DNA from: JAUYQE01 sp035289745 | Lineage (GTDB): Archaea; Nanobdellota; Nanobdellia; Woesearchaeales; GW2011-AR9 | Direction: 5' to 3' | Assembly (NCBI GenBank): GCA_035289745.1 | Contig: DATDWF010000113.1 | Span: 1-22,506 of the forward strand | Length of the DNA: 22,506 nt | Shown: positions 6,354 to 12,660 of the stretch, piece by piece | Layout: each line of letters opens with the position of its first letter | Numbering within the stretch: position 1 is the first letter of the stretch | Notes under the pieces: model-generated | The model's database searches: none | Seen by the model: the letters and a program-made list of their open reading frames with translations, nothing else | Told to the model about the DNA's origin: nothing | Made by a program: the position numbers and the translations under genes

Positions 6354-6354
6354 G

Positions 6355-6666
6355 TTATTGTTTACTCAGCAGTTCACACTGACGCTCAAACTTCTCCTTC
6401 GCTTTCTTCTCTTTCCAGAAGACCTGATGCGAAGCTTTTTTCTCGAAAAGGGCAATAGCCATTCTGGTTACATTCGCACCACTGTTTATCCCATGTTTTA
6501 TGGCGAGTGCCTTGGCTTCCTGCAAGGAGGCATCCAGCAGGCGAAAGTTATCCCGCTGGCATTTTTCTTCGGCCTCTTGCTCTTCTTCTTCGCTGAGAGT
6601 AATTTCCTCCCAAACGGGTGAAGAGCTGCCCGGAAGATGCCGCGGAAAGGCTTTCGAAAACACCAT
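6355..6666 (-). CDS. Uncharacterised charged protein, 103 aa
   Basis: I do not recognise a named family. The N-terminal part is acidic (a run of Glu near residues 25-33). The C-terminal half is helical and ends in the basic, aromatic pattern HQVFWKEKKAKEKFERQ, which looks conserved in type. There are no membrane segments. A TATA element centred 26 bases upstream of ATG 6666, with no ribosome binding site between, indicates a leaderless mRNA. The same element faces the GTPase gene on the other strand. Confidence 0.7.
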   Translation of the reverse strand: MVFSKAFPRHLPGSSSPVWEEITLSEEEEQEAEEKCQRDNFRLLDASLQEAKALAIKHGINSGANVTRMAIALFEKKASHQVFWKEKKAKEKFERQCELLSKQ

Positions 6667-6686
6667 GAGCAGTTTTCCGAAGGAGG

Positions 6687-6697
6687 ATTTTTATAGG
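6687..6697. promoter_or_regulatory. Shared bidirectional TATA element
   Basis: ATTTTTATAGG reads as TTTTTATA on the plus strand and TATAAAAA on the minus strand. Its centre is about 26 bases from ATG 6666 (-) and 27 bases from ATG 6719 (+). No second TATA-like sequence lies in the 52-base gap. Confidence 0.6.
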
Positions 6698-6718
6698 TTA
6701 AGAAACTGAAGCTCTGCC

Positions 6719-7459
6719 ATGACCTCCTGGGAACATGTGAATATCGTGCTGCGGCTGGCAGATATTGTCATCGAAGTGCTGGATGCGCGAGAGATTGCGG
6801 CCTCACGGCAAAAAGCGCTGGAAGAAAAAGTACGCCGCTTAGGGAAGAAACTCCTGTATGTCATCACCAAATGCGATCTGGTGCCCAAAGAAGAGGTGCA
6901 GCAGGCTGCCCACCAGCTCCAGCCGTCTGTGTTCATCTCCAGCACCGAGAAGTGGGGAACAACCATCCTAAAAAAGAAACTGCTGGAAATCGGAAAAGGA
7001 GAAAAAATAACTATCGGCATAGTGGGCTATCCCAATGTGGGGAAATCGTCGCTGATCAATGCTTTGGCGGGGCGGCATGCGGCTCGCGTTTCTCCGGAAA
7101 GCGGCTTTACGAAAGGGATGCAAAGAATTCGCGTCAGCCCCAAGATATTGCTTCTCGACACCCCCGGTGTTTTTCCCCGGGAAGAGCGGGCCAAAGAAGG
7201 GCTGGAAGCGGCCCGTTACGTGAAAATCGGAGCAGTGGATTACGGAAAGCTGCGTGATCCGGAAACGGCGGCGCTGCAGCTCCTTACGGACGAAAAAGAG
7301 CGTATCAGAACACACTATAGCCTGCAGGAAGAGGAGCCGGAAGAGATTTTAGAAGCGCTGGCAAAGAAATTTAAAAAAGTGCGGAAAGGCGGCTTTCCGG
7401 ACAGTGAAGCGGCAGCCCGGCTGCTCCTGAAAGAATGGCAGGCCGGAAAGATACGATGA
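6719..7459 (+). CDS. Circularly permuted GTPase, YlqF/RbgA-like
   Basis: The G motifs occur in permuted order: G4 TKCDLV (50-55), G5 ISS (73-75), G1 GYPNVGKSS (103-111), G2 Thr in GFTKG (129-133) and G3 DTPG (147-150). This order defines the YawG/YlqF family, whose members act in large ribosomal subunit assembly. The C-terminal helical domain (about 160-246) matches the RNA-binding part of such proteins, and 246 aa is short but normal for archaeal members. A ribosome-assembly role is known for the family and inferred here. The TATA box 27 bases before ATG 6719 suggests a leaderless transcript. Confidence 0.9.
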   Translation: MTSWEHVNIVLRLADIVIEVLDAREIAASRQKALEEKVRRLGKKLLYVITKCDLVPKEEVQQAAHQLQPSVFISSTEKWGTTILKKKLLEIGKGEKITIGIVGYPNVGKSSLINALAGRHAARVSPESGFTKGMQRIRVSPKILLLDTPGVFPREERAKEGLEAARYVKIGAVDYGKLRDPETAALQLLTDEKERIRTHYSLQEEEPEEILEALAKKFKKVRKGGFPDSEAAARLLLKEWQAGKIR

Positions 7460-7514
7460 ACATGAAAATACAATAAAAAGCTAAAGAATTATTGTTCTTC
7501 TGCCGTCTCCAAAT

Positions 7515-7524
7515 CTTTAAAAAG
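7515..7524 (+). promoter_or_regulatory. TATA box for the DoxX-like gene
   Basis: CTTTAAAAAG predicts transcription from about 7545, giving a leader of about 27 bases that carries the strong site GGAGGTGGAT. Upstream, AAGAA/TTCTT around 7482-7497 could form a weak hairpin after the GTPase gene. Confidence 0.55.
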
Positions 7525-7571
7525 AAGATACGTCTTTTTCAATAAAAAAAGTGCGAATGGAGGTGGATATA

Positions 7572-7988
7572 ATGGGTTTATGCGAAAAAAAAGTTCAGAA
7601 ATATGGTGACGTTTTATACGTCCTGTTCCGCGTTCTGGTCGGCTTCGGGTTTATGCTCCATGGCGGGCAGAAGCTCTTCGGCTGGTTCGGGGGCGTGAAT
7701 GGCGGTGGTGCAGTTGCTTTGGCCAGCCTTTTTGGATTGGCTGGAGTTATTGAGTTTTTCGGCGGCTTGGCCGTATTGCTAGGCTTCTTCACGCGATTGG
7801 CAGCGGGTGTTGGCGCGTTGGAGATGGCTGTGGCGTACGTCATGGTGCATCGCCAGCAAAGTTGGCTGCCCCTCTTGAATGGCGGAGACCCAGCGTGGCT
7901 GTTCTTTGCGGCTTTCCTGGTGCTGCTCGTCTACGGCAGCGGCAAATGGAGCGTAGAAAAGAAGCTGTTGAAGAAGGAAGTGTTTTGA
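7572..7988 (+). CDS. DoxX-family membrane protein, 138 aa
   Basis: Four hydrophobic segments are seen, with the DoxX signatures LFRVLVGFGFMLHGGQKLFG near the N terminus and AGVIEFFGGLAVLLGFFTRLAA in the second and third helices. The family is membrane-bound and linked to redox or quinone-associated processes; the exact activity is unknown. The site GGAGGTGGAT at 7559-7568 fixes ATG 7572. In-frame ATG 7557 and GTG 7551 lie at or before the ribosome binding site and are unlikely. It appears monocistronic: own TATA box, and a T-rich tract right after the stop. The T-rich tract overlaps the end of the convergent hef gene. Confidence 0.88.
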   Translation: MGLCEKKVQKYGDVLYVLFRVLVGFGFMLHGGQKLFGWFGGVNGGGAVALASLFGLAGVIEFFGGLAVLLGFFTRLAAGVGALEMAVAYVMVHRQQSWLPLLNGGDPAWLFFAAFLVLLVYGSGKWSVEKKLLKKEVF

Positions 7989-7995
7989 ACTACTT

Positions 7996-8020
7996 CTTTC
8001 TTATTTTTTTTATTCTTTCT
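7996..8020 (+). terminator. T-rich terminator after the DoxX-like gene
   Basis: A pyrimidine-rich tract with eight consecutive T (8004-8011) follows the stop by about 15 bases. It overlaps the last codons of the convergent gene. Confidence 0.5.
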
Positions 8021-10217
8021 TCTTCTGATACGGCAACACAAACAACCCCAGAATCTTATCCGCCGTCTTCTCTCCGATGCCTTCAATCTCCAGCAGCTCT
8101 TGGCGCGAGGCATTCACTAACGCTTTGATGCTGCCAAAAGTCTCCAGCAATCTTCTGGCCGTCTGCACCCCCAGTCCCGGCAAGGAAGAAACGATAAACT
8201 CCTGCTGCTCCTGTTCGGTCCGCGGCTTGCGGGCATGGTAGGAAAAATCGCGGTCTTTGTCCTGCTCCCGCCTGGCCATGACCGCCAAGAGCTGCGCGGT
8301 ATCGCGAGGATTCTTAGTATACAGTATCGGCACATGAAAATCCAGCACAATCGCTGCCAGCATGCCCCGGATGGCATTGGCGTGCACTTGGCGGACAGCA
8401 TAGATATCTTCTTCCCCTTCGATGATGACGACGGCTTTATCAAAATTCTGCTTGAGCTCCCGGACTTGATCAAGCAGCCTGCCGTCAATTATGGAAGCCA
8501 CAAAGTCCGGCACTTTTTTCAGTTCCACGCCGACGGTGCCCGAGAGTACGTAATCAGCAACCTGCAGCTGCGCCGTTTTTACTGAAAGCCCTAAACCAAT
8601 AAGCTCTTTGACGACTTTGTTGTCTTTTTCGCGATGATCCGCAAGTATGGCGACGCTTTGTTTTTCCGGAATAAAAGAATCCAAGGTGATATTCTTATTT
8701 GCCGCCTGCAGGAAAGCGCTTTCTTTCTTAATCTGCTCTAACGTACGATACATGCGCTTTTCGCGGTGATGGGCCGTCCAGCGGTACGCTTCATCGCGCG
8801 TGCCCGAAGTCACCAGAAAATTCACTTCGCCCTGCTCCAGCCTTCCCGTTCTGCCCCGGCGCTGGATGGTGCGGATGGCTGACGGAACCGGCTCGTAAAA
8901 GATGACTTCATCAACTTTGGGAATGTCGATGCCTTCTTCTCCGACGGACGTAGAGATCAGCACGTTGAAAGCGGCAGCACGGAACTGTTCCAGAATTTCT
9001 TTCTGCTGCTTCTGCGAAAAGCCCTGGCCGTTTTTCTTGGCCTGGCCGAGAAAGAGATGGGTGGAGATCTTCTGAGCCTCCAGCTTTTTTTGAATGAGAT
9101 CCGCAGAAGAGCGAAATTGCGTGAAGACAATGATTTTCGCTTGGGGCTGCTGCTGCAGCGTTTCCTGCACCATCCCCAAGAGCTTTTCCAGCTTGGGATG
9201 CGGAATATTTTTTTCGATGAGTTGTTCCGTCAACGCCAAAGCGCCTTTGAAGTGCTCGTCGATAACCAGATTTTTGACGGCTTTCACTGGGCTGGTGCGG
9301 GATTCCTGCCGGATTTTATCCAGATAAGAAAAAAGCTGTGGCAACCCCTGCGTTTCCAACAGCTCCAAGGCATGCTCGACTTTCAAGGCTTCCGCAGCGA
9401 GGGAGATGGAGCGCAGCAGCTCAAAGGAGCGGTCACCGGAAGAGATTTGCTTTTGCATATCCCCTTGCAACAATAAGAGGTCACCTTTGCGCAGCTCGGC
9501 AGAGGACGCAAAGCCCAGCTTCTGCATCTCTAATAGTTTTGATTTCTTGCACAGCAGGAGCAGTTGCTGCACTTTCCTAAACTCTTCGGGAAAATCGATG
9601 GGAATCCAGTTTTTCTTGATCGTCTGCACGTACGGCTGCACATCCGGATCTTTTTCGGTGCGGACTTCCACTTTCTCAATCTTCAATGTTTGGCAAATTT
9701 CCTTGATTTTTTCCAAAGTGCTGCCGGGAGAAGCAGTTAAGGCGAGGATACGAGAATAGCGAGCCCGCGTCTCATACTGCTCCGCCAGCCAGACATAGGC
9801 ATAATCACCCGTGGCATGATGCGCTTCGTCGAAAACCAGCAGGCTGACATCTTCGAAAGCAACTCGATTATTAATCAAATCATTTTCTACCGTCTGCGGC
9901 GTGCTGATAATGATCTGCGCTGCTTTCCATTGGACGGCACGTTTTTCCGGGGCCAGGCTACCGGTAAACACCACTATTTTTTCCGGCGGGATATCCAGAT
10001 GTTTCTTGAAAGTTTCCGCATGCTGCTCGCATAACGGCTTCGTCGGAGCGAGAAAAAGAATTTTCGATGCGGGATAGAAATGCAGCCGTTGGACAGTGAG
10101 CAGCAGTGCTATAGCAGTTTTTCCTAAGCCAGTGGGCAGGACGACTAACGTATTAAACTGGGCGGCCGTGCCGAGGATGGTCTGCTGATAGAGGCGAGGC
10201 GTGAAGTCACGAAGCAT
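8010..10217 (-). CDS. hef: Hef-type helicase-nuclease (FANCM/XPF-like)
   Basis: This repair enzyme processes stalled forks and branched DNA. Its 735 aa hold a full SF2 helicase: Walker A PTGLGKT (28-34), DEAH (130-133), TAS motif III (161-163), and motif VI QRRGRTGR (452-459). An XPF-type nuclease follows with DHRE (527-530), D555 and the E565-L-K-x3-D571 block. Tandem helix-hairpin-helix motifs close the protein (SLPGLGVQTA near 678, IEGIGEKTA near 711). Two variations from the usual GDxnERKx3D pattern stand out: AD for GD, and ELK for ERK. All acidic residues are kept. A TATA element 28 bases upstream suggests a leaderless start at ATG 10217. Confidence 0.94.
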   Translation of the reverse strand: MLRDFTPRLYQQTILGTAAQFNTLVVLPTGLGKTAIALLLTVQRLHFYPASKILFLAPTKPLCEQHAETFKKHLDIPPEKIVVFTGSLAPEKRAVQWKAAQIIISTPQTVENDLINNRVAFEDVSLLVFDEAHHATGDYAYVWLAEQYETRARYSRILALTASPGSTLEKIKEICQTLKIEKVEVRTEKDPDVQPYVQTIKKNWIPIDFPEEFRKVQQLLLLCKKSKLLEMQKLGFASSAELRKGDLLLLQGDMQKQISSGDRSFELLRSISLAAEALKVEHALELLETQGLPQLFSYLDKIRQESRTSPVKAVKNLVIDEHFKGALALTEQLIEKNIPHPKLEKLLGMVQETLQQQPQAKIIVFTQFRSSADLIQKKLEAQKISTHLFLGQAKKNGQGFSQKQQKEILEQFRAAAFNVLISTSVGEEGIDIPKVDEVIFYEPVPSAIRTIQRRGRTGRLEQGEVNFLVTSGTRDEAYRWTAHHREKRMYRTLEQIKKESAFLQAANKNITLDSFIPEKQSVAILADHREKDNKVVKELIGLGLSVKTAQLQVADYVLSGTVGVELKKVPDFVASIIDGRLLDQVRELKQNFDKAVVIIEGEEDIYAVRQVHANAIRGMLAAIVLDFHVPILYTKNPRDTAQLLAVMARREQDKDRDFSYHARKPRTEQEQQEFIVSSLPGLGVQTARRLLETFGSIKALVNASRQELLEIEGIGEKTADKILGLFVLPYQKKKE

Positions 10218-10238
10218 GGAAGAGGACGGAAGGGGGGA

Positions 10239-10250
10239 GATTTAAATATC
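10239..10250 (-). promoter_or_regulatory. TATA box for hef
   Basis: GATATTTAAATC (minus strand) is centred 28 bases before ATG 10217. It overlaps the stop codon (10242-10244) of the upstream HAD gene. Confidence 0.6.
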
Positions 10251-10850
10251 TTTGGTGAGCGCAGAAATACCCGCCTGCCGTGCATACGCTTCTTCTAACC
10301 GTTTGCGGACTTCCAACAGATTGCTGCCGTCGTACAGAACAACATTCGGATGAGAAAAGCCTTGGTTTTGCTCGCTCAGCGGCATAATCCCCAATCCGCG
10401 AGGGCGATGTTCCAGCCAGCGCAGCATATACAGCGGAAAATCGTCAACCAGAACTTTCCCGTAGACGAGGCCTTTGTCTTGGGTGATGGTGATGTCTGCT
10501 TCAGGAGCCAGAGGCAGCACGTGCTGCTGGAACCATTCCACTTTCTCTTTCCAGGCCGCCGGCTTGCTGCGCGGGCCTTTCGTCAGGATATGAATCTGAA
10601 AGTTGAGAGCAACACATTCCCGCAGAACAGCGAAGCCGAGCGTTAATTCCTCTAGATTTGACCACCAGCCCGGCTGCCGGGAGATGGCATTTTTCCTCGC
10701 TTCAATATGAGTGGGAAGGTCTTCGTGATACAGAGAATACACCAGTTCACCAGGCGCAGCCAGCACTTGTAAATCCCGAAGCATGGCTCCATCATAATCT
10801 GCTAACGTTCCGTCCAGGTCGAATAAAGCGATGTTTTCGAGTGGGGGCAT
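10242..10850 (-). CDS. HAD hydrolase, 5'(3')-deoxyribonucleotidase-like (NT5C type)
   Basis: HAD motif I is LFDLDGTLADYDG (about residues 9-21). Motif II lies in QIHILTKGPRSKPAAWKEK, where the Thr-Lys-Gly-Pro stretch and the following Trp-x-x-K resemble the deoxyribonucleotidase family. KGLVYGKVLVDDFPLYMLRWL supplies the conserved lysine and motif IV aspartates. The family dephosphorylates deoxynucleoside monophosphates or small nucleotides in the cytosol, so a role in nucleotide pool control is inferred. The length of 202 aa is normal. The start lies 19 bases after the stop of the 86-aa gene, with no separate promoter seen, so the two may be co-transcribed. Confidence 0.85.
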   Translation of the reverse strand: MPPLENIALFDLDGTLADYDGAMLRDLQVLAAPGELVYSLYHEDLPTHIEARKNAISRQPGWWSNLEELTLGFAVLRECVALNFQIHILTKGPRSKPAAWKEKVEWFQQHVLPLAPEADITITQDKGLVYGKVLVDDFPLYMLRWLEHRPRGLGIMPLSEQNQGFSHPNVVLYDGSNLLEVRKRLEEAYARQAGISALTKDI

Positions 10851-10869
10851 GATTTATGAGCCGGACAAA

Positions 10870-11130
10870 CTATTTCTTGCCCTCGTTATCCGTACGAGAT
10901 CTATATGTGCCAAGAATACCCCCATATCCAACCAATCTACTTGATTCTTTTCCGTCTGAACAGTTCATTCCTTTGCCTTGCTCTAGTCCCTGAACTGCAT
11001 AAGCGTACATAGCTAATGCTTCACCAAATACCCTCGATGAATTGAGCCCTGTTTTTCTCATAAGACCCTCAAATAGTTTTCTCATTTCTGGGCCAAGTAT
11101 TAACCTACATTCTAAATCATTTTTTACCAT
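10870..11130 (-). CDS. Small protein, possibly ribbon-helix-helix-like, 86 aa
   Basis: The segment DLECRLILGPEMRKLFEGLM followed by TGLNSSRVFGEALAMYAYAV has a beta-strand then two-helix pattern like ribbon-helix-helix DNA-binding proteins. The match is weak and may be general. The tail (about 50-86) is polar with Gly and Ser. ATG 11130 is preferred because GGAGG lies seven bases upstream; ATG 11136 would leave only one base of spacing. The region is visibly more AT-rich than its neighbours, with rarer codons such as ATA and AGA, a hint of recent arrival. No toxin-like partner is adjacent. Confidence 0.6.
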   Translation of the reverse strand: MVKNDLECRLILGPEMRKLFEGLMRKTGLNSSRVFGEALAMYAYAVQGLEQGKGMNCSDGKESSRLVGYGGILGTYRSRTDNEGKK

Positions 11131-11182
11131 TTTCATGCCTCCGCATTGAATTGCTATTACCGAGGAAAGTTGAAAAAAAGTT

Positions 11183-11488
11183 TCACAACCTCTGCTTCCC
11201 CGTCAGCGTCACGATATTCTTTTCTTTCTCGATCGTCACCGATTCCAGGTTGTTGATGACGAGATCATTGCCCCTGAGATAAAAAGAAATATTGCGGAGA
11301 TCGCGGATGCGGACTTTTTCCGTGTCTTTGATGTCCAGCACTTCAAAAGGCGCGCGGCCTTTGAGATGCGGATTGTTCTCAGTGAACAGGCCGATGAATG
11401 CGGACCAGAGCCCTTCAGGATGATCAGCGCCGGGCTTGCGGCTAATGACAACACTTTTGGCGTTGTAGACTTTCTTTTCGGGAGCCAT
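11183..11488 (-). CDS. Uncharacterised beta-rich protein, 101 aa
   Basis: I do not recognise this protein. It has alternating hydrophobic and charged residues with strands such as KVRIRDLRNISFYLRG, DLVINNLESVTIEKEK and NIVTLTGKQ, suggesting a small beta-barrel or sandwich. There is no signal peptide or cysteine motif. AGAGGTT lies just before ATG 11488, slightly closer than the usual spacing. A T-run (CTTTTTTTC, minus strand, around 11172-11180) lies directly after the stop and may terminate it. It follows the 47-aa gene by 67 bases. Confidence 0.6.
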   Translation of the reverse strand: MAPEKKVYNAKSVVISRKPGADHPEGLWSAFIGLFTENNPHLKGRAPFEVLDIKDTEKVRIRDLRNISFYLRGNDLVINNLESVTIEKEKNIVTLTGKQRL

Positions 11489-11555
11489 GAACCTCTAAGA
11501 GCAGAGCCTACTTTTAAAGATTGCGGCTTGGACTTTCTGGTTGAGAAAAAAGCTG

Positions 11556-11699
11556 TTATCTTAATTTCTTCCTTAATTTTGCCAAAGCAATATAATCTTC
11601 TTTGGTTCCGCTTCCATCTTTGCATTTGGCTTCCAAGATGGCCAGATCGCCCTTGGAATCACGCAGGCGCTTTTCCACATCCCTTTTACTCATGGTCAT
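11556..11699 (-). CDS. 47-aa leaderless small protein
   Basis: From ATG 11699 the frame encodes a 47-residue, highly charged helical protein: MTMSKRDVEKRL, a middle with DLAILEAKCKDGSGTKEDY, then IALAKLRKKLR and a stop. A strong TATA sequence TTTTATATAAA is centred 26-27 bases upstream, exactly the distance seen at other leaderless genes here. An in-frame ATG 11693 is the alternative start. The amino-acid make-up (heptad-like Leu and Ile among Lys, Asp and Glu) is that of a folded small protein rather than a chance frame. Function is unknown; a helical hairpin that binds a partner is possible. Confidence 0.6.
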   Translation of the reverse strand: MTMSKRDVEKRLRDSKGDLAILEAKCKDGSGTKEDYIALAKLRKKLR

Positions 11700-11720
11700 A
11701 AGGAAACATCCAGACGACGC

Positions 11721-11731
11721 TTTTATATAAA
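11721..11731 (-). promoter_or_regulatory. TATA box for the 47-aa gene
   Basis: TTTTATATAAA is centred 27 bases from ATG 11699. It is nearly symmetric and could also fire rightward toward 11752, where no ORF follows. Confidence 0.6.
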
Positions 11732-11791
11732 GTTCTCGGTTTCGGAGTTCTTTTCAGAATAGTGGATCTTCGCATACTGGCTTTCTCTCGA

Positions 11792-11880
11792 TCAGCATAA
11801 ACAAAAAACGAGGGTACTTGTTCACGTTCGGACAAGCGTTCCAAAAAGAAAACTATCTGAACCAGCCCGAATTATGCTGA
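11792..11880. repeat. Inverted repeat enclosing a hairpin in an intergenic stretch
   Basis: TCAGCATAA at 11792-11800 is perfectly inverted as TTATGCTGA at 11872-11880. Inside lies a 7-bp hairpin, CTTGTTC 11817-11823 with GGACAAG 11830-11836 (one G-U pair). The 11732-11884 gap otherwise holds no convincing ORF; the longest frames are about 30 codons. It may be a small structured RNA or simply the 3' region of the gene that ends at 11885. Confidence 0.3.
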
Positions 11881-11884
11881 GCAG

Positions 11885-12622
11885 CTATTTCCCCGACCGC
11901 GTGAGCAGCAAGAAAATGCCTGCACCGCTTGCCAGCACCACCGCCAGAATCAGGCCGAGAGTCGTTCCCGTCAACAGCAGCACACCGGCTAAGAGCACCA
12001 TGCCGAGAGCCATGCCGTATAAGACCCGCGACCCGAAGAATATCGCTAAGCCATCCAGCTGCGGCAATGGCAGCAGAGAAAAAAACGCCATCGCCAGATT
12101 GAGCAGTACGCCTTTGGAGAAGAAATAGCTGTCTGGGGAAAAGTACAAGCCAACTGCAAAGAGAATGGCCAAGACCAAATTCGCTGCCATTCCCCAGAAA
12201 GCAATGCGCCCATTCTGTTCATAAGAAAATCCATAGCGAAATTCTCCCAGACGCTGCCGTTCTAAAAAAGCCACAGCAACCGTGCCGATAAGCACCAAAG
12301 GCAACCGGCCCAGGGAAATGAAAGCGACAAGCAAAGCGATAATCAAACCCAGCCACCAGACTTTGACTGTCGCCCGATAGCCTTGGCTCAACGCATAGAT
12401 TTTCTGCCAAGAGAAACGGATGAAAAAAGAGATGGCCACAATGATGAGTGCCAAGAACAGATGCGCCACGCCGAGAGACACGTCGAGCTGCTCCCCACCC
12501 CAATCGCGGAAGGAAAAGATGAAAGCCATGATGAAAATAGCGGCCACCAGTGGCAGAAGCTCTTTTCTGGAAAAAGAGAAATATTCCTGGATGCGGGAAC
12601 GGAGCTCGGGAAAGCTGACCAT
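11885..12622 (-). CDS. Site-2-protease-like (M50) membrane protein without the zinc-binding HExxH
   Basis: This polytopic membrane protein of 245 aa has about six hydrophobic segments. The C-terminal half carries the M50 signature FSLLPLPQLDG (about 181-191), preceded by MAANLVLAILFAVGLYF as in the family's GPxxN block. At the place of the catalytic HExxH, after the first long helices, it reads RFSWQ (69-73) inside SFFIRFSWQKIYALSQGY. The flanking pattern, ending in AL-x-x-GY, still aligns with active members. So the fold seems kept but zinc hydrolysis is probably lost; a chaperone or regulatory role in the membrane is inferred. A TATA box 26 bases upstream indicates a leaderless start at ATG 12622. 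Confidence 0.7.
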   Translation of the reverse strand: MVSFPELRSRIQEYFSFSRKELLPLVAAIFIMAFIFSFRDWGGEQLDVSLGVAHLFLALIIVAISFFIRFSWQKIYALSQGYRATVKVWWLGLIIALLVAFISLGRLPLVLIGTVAVAFLERQRLGEFRYGFSYEQNGRIAFWGMAANLVLAILFAVGLYFSPDSYFFSKGVLLNLAMAFFSLLPLPQLDGLAIFFGSRVLYGMALGMVLLAGVLLLTGTTLGLILAVVLASGAGIFLLLTRSGK

Positions 12623-12642
12623 AGGAAAAGAAAAGAAGAAGC

Positions 12643-12654
12643 GTTATAAATACT
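12643..12654 (-). promoter_or_regulatory. TATA box for the M50-like gene
   Basis: AGTATTTATAAC (minus strand) is centred about 26 bases before ATG 12622, just past the stop codon of the upstream methyltransferase-like gene. Confidence 0.65.
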
Positions 12655-12660
12655 TTCCCT

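Noticed and set aside
10870..11488. Toxin-antitoxin pair made of the 86-aa and 101-aa proteins
   Set aside because: Neither protein shows toxin residues, and they are separated by a gap containing a terminator-like T-run.
11236..11625. 129-aa minus-strand frame near the small genes
   Set aside because: It overlaps the better supported 101-aa and 47-aa genes in another frame, with low-complexity Ser-rich sequence.
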